Assembly: GCA_938085425.1 (NCBI GenBank)
Contig: CALKGQ010000002.1
Location: forward strand, 1-64,000
Origin: an uncultured Flavobacteriales bacterium
GTDB lineage: Bacteria; Bacteroidota; Bacteroidia; Flavobacteriales_D; Sanyastnellaceae
Length of the DNA: 64,000 bases
Direction: 5' to 3'
Part shown: positions 26,438 through 36,644 of the stretch, piece after piece
How the letters are laid out: each line of letters starts with the position of its first letter
Numbering within the stretch: position 1 is the first letter of the stretch
Position numbers and translations under genes: made by a program
Notes under the pieces: generated by a model
Databases searched by the model: none
Told to the model about the DNA's origin: nothing
The model's input: only the letters and a program-made list of their open reading frames with translations

Positions 26438-27592
26438 TCATTGGCCCAGGGCCTTCAACTTGGCAGACATCTCTGTCCATTTGTCATCTTCACCGGTACG
26501 CGCGTATATGTCCTTCAGACTACGCATGGTCTGTGAGTCATCGGGATCTGTCGCGTGCGCTGTCTCCAAGTAAGGCTTGGCCGTTCCAAACAATGCCTTG
26601 GCGTCCTCCTCAAGTGTTTTCTGCTGATCTGACTCTGCCTTGGTCATCCGAGGCTTCCACATGTCGTTGGCCTCATTGATGCCCTGAACGGCTTGGTTGA
26701 AATAGAGCGCCCCAAGGTTGTAATTCGCGTCAAAGTAATCCGATTTCACCTCAAGGGCCTTGAGGTAAGCATCAATCGCTTCCTCCGCGTTCCCTAGGTT
26801 GTCCAGTACACTGCCAAGGCTGAACCACAAAATTTCATTGGTTGGATCCTGCTCTGCAGCAAGCGCAAGATTTTCCTTGGCTTTGTCAAACTCCTCGTTG
26901 GTGAGGTAAATGTTGAGCTCTTCAATGATCAGACTCTGCTCTCTAGGGTACGACTTGCGGGCCTCCGCGAGGGTGGCCAAAGCCTCTGCTTCCCTGCTCG
27001 ATTCCCTGTAAAGGTTGCTGATGAACAGAAACACATTGGGAACTTGGTACTCAATGTCTGCACACGATTGGTAGCGTGCCACAGCCAAATCCACATCCCC
27101 GGACTTCTCGTAGCAAAGCGCCGAGTTGTACAAGGCCATCGTGTCCACTGCGTCAAAGGCCAATGCGATTTCCGCCGCCAGGTCGAAGAATCCACCTGCC
27201 TTGCCAAAGTCACCGGTGTTGTACTGCCCAATGCCGGCATTGCTCGCAGCCATTTGAACTTGACCCAGACCCACTTGACACTCCTGTGCGTAGGAGCCCT
27301 TGGTGTCCAACTCCTTGGCCTTCATGTAGCTGTCCTTGGACTTGGTCAAGGCGTCTGGATAGGCCGCGAACAAAACGGTGTCTTTGGAGATGTTGAGGTA
27401 GATTTCTCCGCGGTAGCGCCAAGTCTTGTTCTTGACATTGGCTTTGGGGTTTTGAATGGCCTGCTCAATGTACGTGGCAGCGCTGGCGAAGTCGCCCTCT
27501 TTGTTCGCGTTGTAGGCGGAGACGACCTCCTTTTGGCCAAAGCCTTGGAGCGTCAAAGCCACTAGGGCAAGGAATGCTACAATTTTCTGCAT
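26438..27592 (-). CDS. Exported tetratricopeptide-repeat protein
   Basis: The 384-residue protein has a signal peptide (MQKIVAFLALVALTLQGFG, cut near GFGQ), followed by about seven TPR-like helical pairs. The clearest repeats are DAVDTMALYNSALCYEKSGD, EILWFSLGSVLDNLGNAEEAIDAY and DYFDANYNLGALYFNQ. It should be periplasmic or associated with the outer membrane and act as a protein-interaction scaffold. The start at 27592 is chosen for the signal peptide; the longer frame to 27670 has no support. It lies 81 bp downstream of gyrA in the same direction and may be transcribed with it. Confidence 0.88.
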   Translation of the reverse strand: MQKIVAFLALVALTLQGFGQKEVVSAYNANKEGDFASAATYIEQAIQNPKANVKNKTWRYRGEIYLNISKDTVLFAAYPDALTKSKDSYMKAKELDTKGSYAQECQVGLGQVQMAASNAGIGQYNTGDFGKAGGFFDLAAEIALAFDAVDTMALYNSALCYEKSGDVDLAVARYQSCADIEYQVPNVFLFISNLYRESSREAEALATLAEARKSYPREQSLIIEELNIYLTNEEFDKAKENLALAAEQDPTNEILWFSLGSVLDNLGNAEEAIDAYLKALEVKSDYFDANYNLGALYFNQAVQGINEANDMWKPRMTKAESDQQKTLEEDAKALFGTAKPYLETAHATDPDDSQTMRSLKDIYARTGEDDKWTEMSAKLKALGQ

Positions 27593-27673
27593 GATTGTTG
27601 TGTTTCGTGTTCTGTGTTGATGGCGCCCATTGAACGGGCTTGATGTTGTTGCTTTCAAAGGTCGTGCCAACGA

Positions 27674-30238
27674 TCAGGCCTCCCCTTCTTCTGGTTCAGT
27701 TTCCGCGGATGGCGTCGGCCCTTCTGGGGATGCATCTTCGCCTCCTGCCTCAGGGACGCCTTCGGGAGCGCCGTCTTCAAGCTGTTCGTCTTCGTCATCA
27801 GATTTGGGGACCTTGCAGACGGCCGCAATGGAATCACTGCCTCTCAGACTGATCAAACGCACACCTTGGGTGGCACGTCCCATGACCCTCAATTCATCCA
27901 CTGCCAGTCGGATGGCAATGCCCGACTTGTTGATGATCATCAGATCGTTTTCATCTGTTACGTTCAAAATGGAAATCAATTGACCCGTTTTTTCTGTGAT
28001 CTGGAGGGTCTTCACCCCCTTCCCACCTCGGTTGGTCACGCGGTAGTCGTCCACCGCAGAGCGCTTTCCGTAGCCGTTTTCAGAGACCACCAAAATGTCG
28101 CTGGAAGCATCGTTGATGCAGACCATGCCGATGACTTCGTCCTCTGGCGTAGCCAAAGAGACGCCGCGGACACCCATGGCCGTTCGCCCAACCGCTCGTG
28201 CTTTTGATTCGTGGAATCGAATGGCCTTGCCAGACTTCAATCCCAGCAAAATTTCGCTGTCGCCGTTGGTGAGGCGAGCTGACAGAAGTTCATCGCCCTC
28301 ACGGATGGTTACCGCATTGATGCCATTGGACCTAGGTCGGCTGTATGCCTCCAAGCTCGTCTTTTTGATGAGGCCCTTCTTTGTGCTGAGGATCACGTAG
28401 TTCGACTCGGCATATTCCTTGTCCTTGAGATCTTTTACGGGGATGTACGCCAAGACCTTGTCGTCCTGCTCGAGGTTGATGAGGTTGACAATGGCCCTCC
28501 CCTTGCTTTGTTTGCTGCCTTCTGGCACCTCAAAGATCCGCATCCAGAAACACCGCCCCTTGGCCGTGAAAATCAACAGCCAGTTGTGGTTGGTGGCGGT
28601 GAAGATGCTTTCCAAAAAGTCTTCTTGCCTTGTAGTGCTCCCCTTGGAACCGACTCCTCCCCGTCCCTGGGAACGGTACTCACTGAGCCTTGTGCGCTTG
28701 ATGTAGCCAGCATGGCTGATGGTGATGACCACCTGCTCGTCGGGGATCATGTCCTCGATGCTCAAATCGGCGCTGCTGTATTCAATCGTCGATCGACGCT
28801 CGTCACCAAAGCGATCCTTCACATCTTGAAGTTCTGTCTTGATGATCTCCATGCGGCGCTCCACACGGTCCAAAATGTCCTTGAGGTCGGCGATGACCGC
28901 CATCAACTCGTCGTATTCGGCGCGCAATTTGTCGCGCTCCAGCCCCGTGAGCTTTTGAAGGCGCATGTCCAAAATGGCCCGTGCTTGAATTTCACTCAAC
29001 TTGAATGTGGTCATCAAGCCACTGCGGGCTTCTTCAGGGGTTTTGCTTGCCCGAATCAAGGCAATGACTTCATCGATGTTGTCAAGGGCAATGATGAGGC
29101 CCTGCAGAATGTGCGCCCGCTCCTCTGCCTTTCGCAGGTCAAATTCTGTTCGGCGCACCACCACTTCATGCCTGTGCTCGATGTAAAACGCCATCATCTG
29201 CTTCAGGTTCAACAACTCGGGACGACCCTTCACAAGGGCAATGTTGTTGACTGAGAATGAGGTTTGTAACTGCGTGTACTTGTAAAGCTTGTTCAGAACG
29301 ACGTTCGGGATTGCATCGCGCTTGAGTTCATACACCACACGCATTCCATTTCGGTCCGACTCGTCGCGTATCTCGGAAATGCCCTCGATTTTTTTGTCGT
29401 TGACCAGGTCTGCTGTTTTGCGCACCATGTCGGCCTTGTTCACCTGGTAGGGAATCTCCTCCACGATGATCATTTCCCGGCCCGTTTTCGTTTCCTCAAA
29501 CTTCGCCCTGCCACGCATCACAATGCGGCCCCGTCCAGTTTGGAAGGCGTCTCTCACTCCTTCAATGCCATGGATCACGCCGCCCGTTGGGAAATCAGGG
29601 GCCTTGACGAATTCCATCAGGTCTTCCACTGTGCAATCGGGGTGGTCCACCAAATGCACCATGCCGTCCACAACTTCCGTGAGGTTGTGGGGAGGCATGT
29701 TGGTCGCCATGCCCACCGCGATGCCTGCGGCACCGTTCAAAAGCAAGTTGGGGAGCTTGGCAGGGAGCACTGTGGGCTCCTTCAAGCTCTCGTCAAAGTT
29801 GGGCCTGAAGTCCACCGTTTCTTTTTCCAAATCAGCCAACATTTCCTCCGCCACCTTGCGCAAGCGCGCCTCGGTGTAACGCATGGCTGCTGGGTTGTCG
29901 CCGTCAATGGATCCAAAGTTTCCCTGACCGTCCACCATGGGGTACCTCAAAGACCAAGGCTGTGCCATCCGCACCATGGTGTCGTAGACTGAGCTGTCGC
30001 CATGTGGGTGATACTTTCCCAAGACCTCCCCTACAATCCTTGCAGATTTCTTGTAGGGCCTGTTGGACAAGACGCCAAGGTCGAGCATGCCATAAAGCAC
30101 ACGACGGTGCACAGGCTTGAGCCCGTCCCTTACGTCGGGCAAGGCGCGACTGACGATCACGGACATCGAGTAATCGATGTACGCCGACTTCATCTCATCT
30201 GAGATGTTGATTTGGATGATTTTTTCTCCTTCTGCCAT
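27674..30238 (-). CDS. gyrA: DNA gyrase subunit A
   Basis: The 854-residue protein has the breakage-reunion domain with [17 protein letters not shown], the quinolone region [17 protein letters not shown] and catalytic tyrosine in [10 protein letters not shown]. The C-terminal domain has the GyrA box QGRGGVG and beta-pinwheel blades. Ser83 and Asp87 (E. coli numbering) are unchanged, so no classic quinolone-resistance change is present. The chain ends in an acidic tail of about 50 residues (for example [20 protein letters not shown]). The GyrA box and the well-formed C-terminal blades favour GyrA over ParC. It is divergent from clpC across a 267-bp gap. Confidence 0.97.
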   Translation of the reverse strand: MAEGEKIIQINISDEMKSAYIDYSMSVIVSRALPDVRDGLKPVHRRVLYGMLDLGVLSNRPYKKSARIVGEVLGKYHPHGDSSVYDTMVRMAQPWSLRYPMVDGQGNFGSIDGDNPAAMRYTEARLRKVAEEMLADLEKETVDFRPNFDESLKEPTVLPAKLPNLLLNGAAGIAVGMATNMPPHNLTEVVDGMVHLVDHPDCTVEDLMEFVKAPDFPTGGVIHGIEGVRDAFQTGRGRIVMRGRAKFEETKTGREMIIVEEIPYQVNKADMVRKTADLVNDKKIEGISEIRDESDRNGMRVVYELKRDAIPNVVLNKLYKYTQLQTSFSVNNIALVKGRPELLNLKQMMAFYIEHRHEVVVRRTEFDLRKAEERAHILQGLIIALDNIDEVIALIRASKTPEEARSGLMTTFKLSEIQARAILDMRLQKLTGLERDKLRAEYDELMAVIADLKDILDRVERRMEIIKTELQDVKDRFGDERRSTIEYSSADLSIEDMIPDEQVVITISHAGYIKRTRLSEYRSQGRGGVGSKGSTTRQEDFLESIFTATNHNWLLIFTAKGRCFWMRIFEVPEGSKQSKGRAIVNLINLEQDDKVLAYIPVKDLKDKEYAESNYVILSTKKGLIKKTSLEAYSRPRSNGINAVTIREGDELLSARLTNGDSEILLGLKSGKAIRFHESKARAVGRTAMGVRGVSLATPEDEVIGMVCINDASSDILVVSENGYGKRSAVDDYRVTNRGGKGVKTLQITEKTGQLISILNVTDENDLMIINKSGIAIRLAVDELRVMGRATQGVRLISLRGSDSIAAVCKVPKSDDEDEQLEDGAPEGVPEAGGEDASPEGPTPSAETEPEEGEA

Positions 30239-30316
30239 GGGGTCTGTTTCACATGTCCAAACGGACGCTTTCTACGCTGATGCCCGGACCACATGTTTTG
30301 CCGCCCAGACGTCCTT

Positions 30317-30324
30317 CAAAAATA
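30317..30324 (-). promoter_or_regulatory. Candidate gyrA promoter, -7 box TATTTTTG
   Basis: A perfect TAnnTTTG match on the minus strand, leaving an inferred 5' leader of about 75 nt. The same 8-mer precedes rnpB. No TTG is at the ideal -33 distance. Confidence 0.35.
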
Positions 30325-30436
30325 CCGCAATCCCAAGCCCTGAAAAGGATTCAGCCTTGCGCAATTACTCACAATTGACCCCAATCTCATGTGAATAACC
30401 TCACCCCCGTTCACGGTCACAAGCGGAGGGCTGCAA

Positions 30437-30444
30437 TAGCTTTG
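30437..30444 (+). promoter_or_regulatory. Candidate clpC promoter, -7 box TAGCTTTG
   Basis: A perfect TAnnTTTG match. The inferred transcription start near 30449 lies downstream of the first in-frame ATG (30446) and supports translation from ATG 30506 with a leader of about 55 nt. Confidence 0.45.
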
Positions 30445-30505
30445 AATGGCCGAGGAGTCACAAAGATTTCAGGCGACCATCTGGACACATTTAGAGCGCA
30501 AGAAC

Positions 30506-33181
30506 ATGGATGCTAAGTTTTCACCACGTGTGAGGGAAGTGATTTCCTTGAGCCGTGAAGAGGCCCTCCGTTTGGGGCACAATTACATAGGTGTTGAACA
30601 TTTGTTGCTGGGGATCATCAAAGAAGGCGAAGGCACGGCAGTGCGCATCCTTGAAGGGCTCAATTGCGACCTGCAAAAACTGCGAAAACTGGTGGAGAGT
30701 TCTGTGCGCCCCACCGCCGCCAAACCTGGTGGGACTTCAGGCAACATTCCACTTGTCAAGCAAGCCGAGAAAATTTTGAAAATCACCTACCTCGAAGCCA
30801 AGATTTTCAAAAGCGCCATCATCGGCACAGAACATCTGCTCCTGAGCATTCTCAAAGACGAGGACAACGTAGCTACAAAAAGCATTCACGCATTCAACAT
30901 CGATTACGACGTGGCCAAAGAAGAATTTGAAAACCTGCTTTCCGACGGAAACACTGCAACTGGCCCCAGGGCCGACCACCCCATGTCTGACGGGGATGCC
31001 CCCATGGAAGGCGCCGGGGACGGCGGTTCAGCGGGAGGTGGCCCCATGGGGCGCAAGGGAGACCCCAAATCCAAAACCCCTGTGTTGGACAATTTCGGCA
31101 GGGACTTGACCAAAATGGCGGAAGAAGGGAAACTTGATCCCATCGTCGGCCGCGCGAAGGAAATTGAACGCGTCAGCCAAGTGTTGAGCCGACGGAAAAA
31201 GAACAACCCGATCCTCATGGGGGAGCCTGGTGTCGGGAAAAGCGCCATTGCCGAGGGGCTCGCGCTTCGCATTGTCGAGAAAAAGGTCAGCCGGGTTTTG
31301 TTTGGAAAGCGGATTGTGACCCTCGACGTCGCCTCACTGGTCGCCGGCACCAAATACCGGGGTCAATTTGAGGAGCGCATGAAAGCGGTCATGAATGAAT
31401 TGGAAAAGTCACCTGACGTCATCTTGTTCATCGATGAAATCCACACCATCGTTGGTGCCGGGGGAGCCAGTGGTTCGTTGGACGCTTCCAACATGTTCAA
31501 ACCGGCATTGGCAAGGGGTGAAATCCAATGCATTGGTGCCACCACCCTAGACGAATACCGTCAGTACATTGAGAAGGACGGTGCCCTTGAGCGGAGGTTC
31601 CAAAAGGTCATGGTGGAACCGACCACCATTGAGGAGACACAGCAGATCCTTCACAACATCAAGGACAAGTATGAGGAGCACCACAGCGTCAAGTACACCG
31701 ATGAAGCCATCGCTGCATGTGTGTCTTTGACCAGTCGGTACATCACCGACCGCCACCTCCCTGACAAGGCCATTGACGCCTTGGACGAGGTGGGGAGCCG
31801 GGTGCATTTGACCAACATCAATGTCCCTGAAGAGATTGTCAAAATCGAAGAGGAGATCGAAGAGGTCAAAGAGGAAAAGAGCCAAGTGGTCCGTTCACAA
31901 CGGTACGAGGAGGCAGCACGCTTGCGCGACAAAGAGCGCATCCTTAATGACCGCTTGGACAAGGCAAAGCGGACTTGGGAGGAAGACTCCAAGAACCAGC
32001 GGGTCACGGTCACAGAGGAACATGTCGGAGATGTTGTGGCCATGATGACCGGCATCCCCGTGCAGCGCATTGCAGAGAAGGAAAGCGGCAAACTGGCCCG
32101 CATGAACGAGGACCTCGAAGGCAAGGTCATTGGCCAAGAAGAAGCGATCCAAAAGGTCGTCAAGGCCATCAAGCGAAACCGTGCAGGCTTGAAGGATCCC
32201 AACAAGCCCATTGGGTCGTTCATCTTCCTAGGTCCAACCGGCGTCGGAAAGACGCAATTGGCCAAGGTCCTTTCTCGCTTCATGTTTGACAGCGAAGAAG
32301 CCATGATCCGCATTGACATGTCCGAGTACATGGAGAAGTTTGCGGTCACGCGCTTGATTGGAGCGCCTCCGGGCTATGTGGGCTACGAGGAAGGTGGCCA
32401 GCTCACAGAGAAAGTACGCCGTCGCCCTTACTCCATCATCCTTTTGGACGAAATTGAGAAGGCGCACCCCGATGTGTTCAACCTCTTGCTTCAGGCCTTG
32501 GACGATGGGCAATTGACCGACAGCTTGGGCCGGAAAATCGACTTCCGCAACACCGTCATCATCATGACCTCCAACATTGGGGCGAGACAATTGGCAGAGT
32601 TTGGTACAGGGGTCGGCTTTGGGACCACCGCAAAACAGGCCAACGTATCGTCTGACCGCGACAGCGTCATCCAAACCGCATTGAAGCGTGCTTTCGCACC
32701 TGAATTCTTGAACAGGATCGACGATGTCATCTTGTTCCAGAGCCTGAAGCGGGAACACATTCACCGCATCATTGACATTGAACTTGACGCCCTCAAGACC
32801 CGTGTGGTCGCTTTGGGGTACGATTTGGAAATCACCCAATCCGCTGCCGACTTCATCGTGGACAAGGGCTACGATGAAAAGTACGGTGCACGTCCCTTGA
32901 AGCGTGCCATCCAAAAGTATTTGGAAGATCCATTTGCCGAAGAAATCATCAATTCCGATGTCTCGGAAGGTGACTTGTTGCGTGCCGACTGCGCAAAAGA
33001 CGCCAAGGAACTCACCATTGAAGTGATCAAGGGAGGGTTGCTCAAAATGCCAGCAGGAGCGGAAGAAGCGTTGAAACCAGAAAAGGCGACCGCCAAGAAA
33101 ACAGCGCCCAAAAAGGCAAAGGGGAAAAAGAAATCAGACGACGCGCCAGCCAAGCCGACTTCAGAGGAATCTGAAGGGTGA
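30506..33181 (+). CDS. clpC: ClpC, AAA+ unfoldase of the Clp protease
   Basis: This 891-residue protein has: a double Clp_N repeat ([25 protein letters not shown]), an acidic/glycine linker, AAA module 1 with Walker [14 protein letters not shown], a UVR/coiled-coil insertion ([20 protein letters not shown]) that marks ClpC rather than ClpB or ClpA, AAA module 2 with [12 protein letters not shown], and the ClpP-docking VGF loop (TGVGFGT). The C-terminal tail is rich in K, A and P ([13 protein letters not shown]). It unfolds substrates and feeds them to ClpP. The ATG at 30506 matches the family N-terminus. The next gene overlaps the stop codon by one base. Confidence 0.97.
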   Translation: MDAKFSPRVREVISLSREEALRLGHNYIGVEHLLLGIIKEGEGTAVRILEGLNCDLQKLRKLVESSVRPTAAKPGGTSGNIPLVKQAEKILKITYLEAKIFKSAIIGTEHLLLSILKDEDNVATKSIHAFNIDYDVAKEEFENLLSDGNTATGPRADHPMSDGDAPMEGAGDGGSAGGGPMGRKGDPKSKTPVLDNFGRDLTKMAEEGKLDPIVGRAKEIERVSQVLSRRKKNNPILMGEPGVGKSAIAEGLALRIVEKKVSRVLFGKRIVTLDVASLVAGTKYRGQFEERMKAVMNELEKSPDVILFIDEIHTIVGAGGASGSLDASNMFKPALARGEIQCIGATTLDEYRQYIEKDGALERRFQKVMVEPTTIEETQQILHNIKDKYEEHHSVKYTDEAIAACVSLTSRYITDRHLPDKAIDALDEVGSRVHLTNINVPEEIVKIEEEIEEVKEEKSQVVRSQRYEEAARLRDKERILNDRLDKAKRTWEEDSKNQRVTVTEEHVGDVVAMMTGIPVQRIAEKESGKLARMNEDLEGKVIGQEEAIQKVVKAIKRNRAGLKDPNKPIGSFIFLGPTGVGKTQLAKVLSRFMFDSEEAMIRIDMSEYMEKFAVTRLIGAPPGYVGYEEGGQLTEKVRRRPYSIILLDEIEKAHPDVFNLLLQALDDGQLTDSLGRKIDFRNTVIIMTSNIGARQLAEFGTGVGFGTTAKQANVSSDRDSVIQTALKRAFAPEFLNRIDDVILFQSLKREHIHRIIDIELDALKTRVVALGYDLEITQSAADFIVDKGYDEKYGARPLKRAIQKYLEDPFAEEIINSDVSEGDLLRADCAKDAKELTIEVIKGGLLKMPAGAEEALKPEKATAKKTAPKKAKGKKKSDDAPAKPTSEESEG

Positions 33182-33474
33182 TGGATTGGAAAGGTGCTTT
33201 GTTGGGCGCACTCCAAAACAAGTTCATTGCGGTGACTTTGTTGGCCCTCATTTGGGCCACATTCATCCATGACTTGGGGTTGCTTTACGTCGCACGCGAA
33301 ACATCCAAACTGAGTCAACTGAAGCAAGAACTGGTCGACATCCAGGACCGCAACGAAATGTTGAAACAACGGCAAGCCACCTTGTTGACCGACCCACAAG
33401 CACTCGAACGCTTTGCACGCGAGAGGTTTTTCATGCGGAAGCCGAATGAAGAGGTCTACCGTATCGTAGAGTGA
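33181..33474 (+). CDS. FtsB/DivIC-family septum formation protein
   Basis: The 97-residue bitopic membrane protein has one N-terminal helix (FIAVTLLALIWATFIHDLGLLY), a short coiled coil (ETSKLSQLKQELVDIQDRNEMLKQ) and the C-terminal LERFARERFFMRKPNEEVYRI typical of FtsB/DivIC. It should link early and late divisome proteins in the periplasm. The ATG shares its A with the clpC stop (TGATG), so it is translationally coupled to clpC; a GTG three bases upstream is an alternative. The pairing of clpC and a divisome gene may reflect local conservation only. Confidence 0.9.
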   Translation: MDWKGALLGALQNKFIAVTLLALIWATFIHDLGLLYVARETSKLSQLKQELVDIQDRNEMLKQRQATLLTDPQALERFARERFFMRKPNEEVYRIVE

Positions 33475-33510
33475 ACTTCGCACAACACGGCCAAGTGCCA
33501 AGGCTTGGGC

Positions 33511-34113
33511 TCAGGCCAAAAGGTCCTGCAGCGCAGCGAAGAAGTCCAACACGACGCTAGGTTTCCACCAGAGCACCCAAGCCAATCCAGCTATGGCGCC
33601 TCCAAGATGGGCGTCATGGGCAACCCGCGTCCCTCCTTTTCGGTTCATGCGGCTCTCGTACCAGAAGAACAGTATTCCTGCCAAAGCTGCAGGGATGGGC
33701 ACGATGAAAAACAACAACAAGGTCCTTGTTGGATGCATGGCAATGAACGCAATCAGAACAGCACTCACGGCACCGGACGCCCCAAGGCTTCTGTATCCCC
33801 GATGGTCACGGTATTTGTGCAAGGCGGGAATGGCCCCGCCGACCAATCCGAGAAGGTAAAGGGCTGGAAAGCCTAGCCAACCCAAAAAGCTCAAATCCGC
33901 AGCCACGGTTTGGCCAAACTCGTACAGCACAAACATGTTGAACATGAGGTGCATGGTGTCCGCATGCACAAATCCATGGGTGACCACCCTCCACCACTCG
34001 CCTTTGTGCACTACGTCGTAGGGCACAAGCATCCATTTGGCCTTGTTCGCCGACTCCATGCATTGCCAAGACACCAACCCGGTCGCCACGACCAAAAGCA
34101 GGACCATGTTCAT
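33511..34113 (-). CDS. Rhomboid-family intramembrane serine protease
   Basis: The 200-residue protein has six predicted helices: MNMVLLLVVATGLVSW, a helix with MHLMFNMFVLYEFG (the HxxxN-type oxyanion helix), the catalytic serine in GASGAVSAVLIAF and the catalytic histidine in HDAHLGGAIAG. It cleaves transmembrane substrates within the bilayer. The start at 34113 is supported because the frame upstream of it lies antisense to nothing coding-like and the neighbouring NTF2-like gene ends 2 nt before it. It is the last gene of a ychF-NTF2-like-rhomboid operon. Confidence 0.9.
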   Translation of the reverse strand: MNMVLLLVVATGLVSWQCMESANKAKWMLVPYDVVHKGEWWRVVTHGFVHADTMHLMFNMFVLYEFGQTVAADLSFLGWLGFPALYLLGLVGGAIPALHKYRDHRGYRSLGASGAVSAVLIAFIAMHPTRTLLLFFIVPIPAALAGILFFWYESRMNRKGGTRVAHDAHLGGAIAGLAWVLWWKPSVVLDFFAALQDLLA

Positions 34114-34115
34114 CT

Positions 34116-34562
34116 TCAGGAACTGTGGTCGGCCACAATGACCCATTGGCCCTCGATGCGTCTCCACAACAAAGTGTACATCCCCTGCGCATCGTCGTGG
34201 TCTTTTTTGGACAAATGCCATCCACCGAGCAGCCACCCGGCATCTGGCCCCAATGCGGTCCATTGCCGGTTGTCGAAGGCAAGGGTGCCCATCAGAGACA
34301 TTGTAGGGTAGCTTTTTTGATAGCGCGCCAAGGTGGCCTTGTGTCCGTGGGTGACCCCTGAGCTTCCGACAAACACCAAGGAGTCGCTTTTCCAATAGCC
34401 CTCCATGAAGCCTTCCAAATCCCCTTCGTTCCAAGCCGCCATTTGACGACGCATCACCCCTTCAATGTCGGAAGGCAGACCAGGGGCGCCAAGTTGGGAC
34501 CACGCCGTGGACCCCAGCAGCCAGATGGCCGTTGTGGCCAACAACATTCTGCCCTTACACAT
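34116..34562 (-). CDS. Exported NTF2/DUF4440-like protein
   Basis: The 148-residue protein has a signal peptide (MCKGRMLLATTAIWLLGSTAWSQ). The remaining domain shows the SnoaL/DUF4440 pattern: an RRQMAAWNEGDLEGFMEGYW helix, LVFVGSSGVTHGHKATLARYQ, then strands ending LLWRRIEGQWVIVADHSS. Many DUF4440 proteins are small-molecule-binding or lyase-like domains of unknown role. The ATG at 34562 overlaps the ychF stop (ATGTGTAA) and supplies the K and R of the signal peptide; ATG 34547 is the alternative. The gene is in an operon with ychF upstream and rhomboid downstream. Confidence 0.82.
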   Translation of the reverse strand: MCKGRMLLATTAIWLLGSTAWSQLGAPGLPSDIEGVMRRQMAAWNEGDLEGFMEGYWKSDSLVFVGSSGVTHGHKATLARYQKSYPTMSLMGTLAFDNRQWTALGPDAGWLLGGWHLSKKDHDDAQGMYTLLWRRIEGQWVIVADHSS

Positions 34563-35652
34563 TGAAACGGAAGTGCATGATGTCCCCATCTTCCACGACA
34601 TACTCCTTGCCCTCCACGCTCAGTTTGCCCGATTCCTTTACGGCTTGCTCACTTCCCAATTCCACAAAATCAGCGTACTTCATCACTTCTGCACGGATGA
34701 ATCCTTTCTCAAAATCGGTGTGGATGACGCCTGCCGATTGCGGCGCAGTGAAGCCTTCGCGGATGGTCCATGCGCGCACTTCCTTCTCACCAGCCGTGAA
34801 GTAGGTCTGAAGTTTCAACAGGGAGTAGGCCTCTCGGATCAACTTGGCCACCCCAGGCTCCTTGAGTCCGAGATCCTCCAAAAACATGGCCCTTTCATCT
34901 GCGTCTTCCAGCTCCGCAATGTCGGCTTCAATGGCAGCGCCGAGCACCAACACACCTGCACCTTCCGATGCAGCGACTTCTTGGACCCTTTCCACGTGTC
35001 CATTGCCATCCACCACTGAGGCCTCGTCCACATTGCAGACATACAAAATGGGCTTGGACGTCAACAACTGCATTTCTGCCATCAGGGGCTCCTCGAATTC
35101 CTCCAAGGCCAATCCCCTTGCACTGAGGCCTTTTTCCAAATGCGCCACCAGCCGCCCGTAAAAAGTCATTTGGCGCACGGCGTCCTTGTCACCGGTTTGG
35201 GCGGCTTTCTTGACTTTCTGCATCCGAGACTCCACCGTTTCCAAATCTTTCAACTGAAGCTCTGTGTCGATCACCTCCTTGTCGCGGATGGGGTCCACAC
35301 TGCCATCCACATGGACGATGTTGTCGTCTTCAAAACAACGCAAGACGTGAAGAATGGCATCGGTGGTTCGGATGTTGCCCAAGAACTTGTTCCCGAGCCC
35401 CTCTCCTTTGCTCGCACCCTTCACGAGGCCGGCAATGTCCACAATTTCCACTGTGGTGGGGATGACATTTTGGGGCTGCACCAACTCCGCAAGTTTGTTC
35501 AAACGCGGGTCGGGCACGGTGATGACGCCAAGGTTGGGCTCAATGGTGCAAAACGGAAAGTTTGCGCTTTGTGCCTTTGCATTGGAAAGACAATTGAAGA
35601 GGGTGGATTTGCCGACGTTGGGCAAACCGACAATGCCGCATTGCAAGGCCAT
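34555..35652 (-). CDS. ychF: YchF/Obg-like ribosome-binding ATPase
   Basis: The 365-residue protein is of normal YchF length. It has a G1 loop GLPNVGKSTLFN, switch region FPFCTIEPNLGVI, G3 VDIAGLVKGASKGEG and, in place of the GTP-specific NKxD, the YVCNVDE motif that gives YchF its ATP preference. The C-terminal TGS domain ends DGDIMHFRFNV. It binds ribosomes and is linked to stress and translation fidelity. The frame is open for another 149 codons upstream, but homology begins at 35652. A TACCTTTG box at 35691 fits a 35-nt leader. Confidence 0.97.
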   Translation of the reverse strand: MALQCGIVGLPNVGKSTLFNCLSNAKAQSANFPFCTIEPNLGVITVPDPRLNKLAELVQPQNVIPTTVEIVDIAGLVKGASKGEGLGNKFLGNIRTTDAILHVLRCFEDDNIVHVDGSVDPIRDKEVIDTELQLKDLETVESRMQKVKKAAQTGDKDAVRQMTFYGRLVAHLEKGLSARGLALEEFEEPLMAEMQLLTSKPILYVCNVDEASVVDGNGHVERVQEVAASEGAGVLVLGAAIEADIAELEDADERAMFLEDLGLKEPGVAKLIREAYSLLKLQTYFTAGEKEVRAWTIREGFTAPQSAGVIHTDFEKGFIRAEVMKYADFVELGSEQAVKESGKLSVEGKEYVVEDGDIMHFRFNV

Positions 35653-35690
35653 GTTGTGCTGCGTTTGAGGTCCAAAAAAAGGAAGAGCAA

Positions 35691-35698
35691 CAAAGGTA
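35691..35698 (-). promoter_or_regulatory. Candidate ychF promoter, -7 box TACCTTTG
   Basis: A perfect TAnnTTTG match on the minus strand, about 38 bp upstream of the ychF start. The opposite strand carries the transketolase promoter 80 bp away. Confidence 0.4.
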
Positions 35699-35778
35699 GC
35701 AACCTCTCTCCTACTTCCCGACGTTGAGGTGTTTTCCATTGTTTTTGCACAACCCCTCGTTGTGGGATACGGGTCGGG

Positions 35779-35786
35779 TAATTTTG
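35779..35786 (+). promoter_or_regulatory. -7 promoter box TAATTTTG, 4 nt before the transketolase ATG
   Basis: A perfect TAnnTTTG match followed by CGGC and ATG 35791. It is a member of the leaderless-start set. A TTG at 35760-35762 is 16 nt upstream, short of the usual 19-20. Confidence 0.55.
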
Positions 35787-35790
35787 CGGC

Positions 35791-36633
35791 ATGAACAAAG
35801 GAGAACTTTCTGCCATCGCCACCCAAGTGCGTCGCGACATCGTGCGCATGGTCCATGCCGTGCAAAGTGGACACCCCGGAGGGTCCCTTGGCTGCACTGA
35901 CCTGCTCGTGCAGCTGTATTTCGACACCATGAACATCGACCCATCGAAGTTTGACATGGACGGAAAGGATGAGGATTTGTTCTTTCTGTCCAATGGGCAC
36001 ATCAGCCCCGTCTGGTACAGTGTGCTCTCTCGACGTGGCTACTTCCCCACAGAGGAATTGTCCACCTTCCGCAAATTGAACACCCGACTTCAAGGACACC
36101 CCGCCACCGAGGAAGGCCTTCCTGGCATCCGCATCGCCTCAGGCTCTTTGGGGCAAGGGTTGAGTGTGGCGTTGGGTGCAGCCCAAACCAAGAAACTCCT
36201 CGGCGAGGACACATGGGTCTACTCCCTGCATGGCGATGGGGAGTTGCAAGAAGGACAAATTTGGGAGGCTGCGATGTACGCTGCACACCACAAAGTGGAC
36301 AACATCCTTTCGTTCGTCGATTGCAACGGACAGCAAATCGACGGCTCCACGGACGATGTGATGGCCTTGGGCGATCTGGCTGGCAAATGGAAAGCGTTTG
36401 GGTGGCATGTGCTGACCTGCAATGGCCACGACTTTGAGGACCTCCAGCAGGCCATTGCCTTGGGCCATGCCCGCCGCGGTTCTGGACAGCCCACTGTTGT
36501 CTTGATGACCACCGCCATGGGCAAAGGGGTTGATTTCATGGAAGGAACGCACAAATGGCATGGCATCGCACCAAGCGATGAACAATTGGCCGACGCACTT
36601 CAGCAGCTGGAATCCGCGTTGGAGGATTACTGA
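35791..36633 (+). CDS. Transketolase, N-terminal subunit
   Basis: The 280-residue protein is the thiamine-diphosphate-binding half of a split transketolase: VHAVQSGHPGGSLGCTDLL at the N-terminus, then SLHGDGELQEGQIWEAAMYAAHHKVDN, the GDG-to-N cofactor/Mg motif, and MGKGVDFMEG near the end. The complementary C-terminal subunit is encoded at 38092 after an intervening gene. Together they shuttle two-carbon units in the non-oxidative pentose phosphate pathway. The VWA gene starts 11 bp after this stop, so the three genes form one operon. Confidence 0.96.
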   Translation: MNKGELSAIATQVRRDIVRMVHAVQSGHPGGSLGCTDLLVQLYFDTMNIDPSKFDMDGKDEDLFFLSNGHISPVWYSVLSRRGYFPTEELSTFRKLNTRLQGHPATEEGLPGIRIASGSLGQGLSVALGAAQTKKLLGEDTWVYSLHGDGELQEGQIWEAAMYAAHHKVDNILSFVDCNGQQIDGSTDDVMALGDLAGKWKAFGWHVLTCNGHDFEDLQQAIALGHARRGSGQPTVVLMTTAMGKGVDFMEGTHKWHGIAPSDEQLADALQQLESALEDY

Positions 36634-36644
36634 TTCATTCCCCC

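Noticed and set aside
30446-30505. Upstream extension of clpC by 20 codons
   Set aside because: The extra residues are not ClpC-like, and the promoter box at 30437-30444 would start transcription downstream of that ATG.
33475-33510. CCAAGGCTTGG inverted repeat between ftsB/divIC and the rhomboid gene as a bidirectional terminator
   Set aside because: The stem has almost no loop and no T run on either side.
35653-36099. Upstream extension of ychF by 149 codons
   Set aside because: It runs antisense to the transketolase gene and lacks homology; YchF length is normal from 35652.
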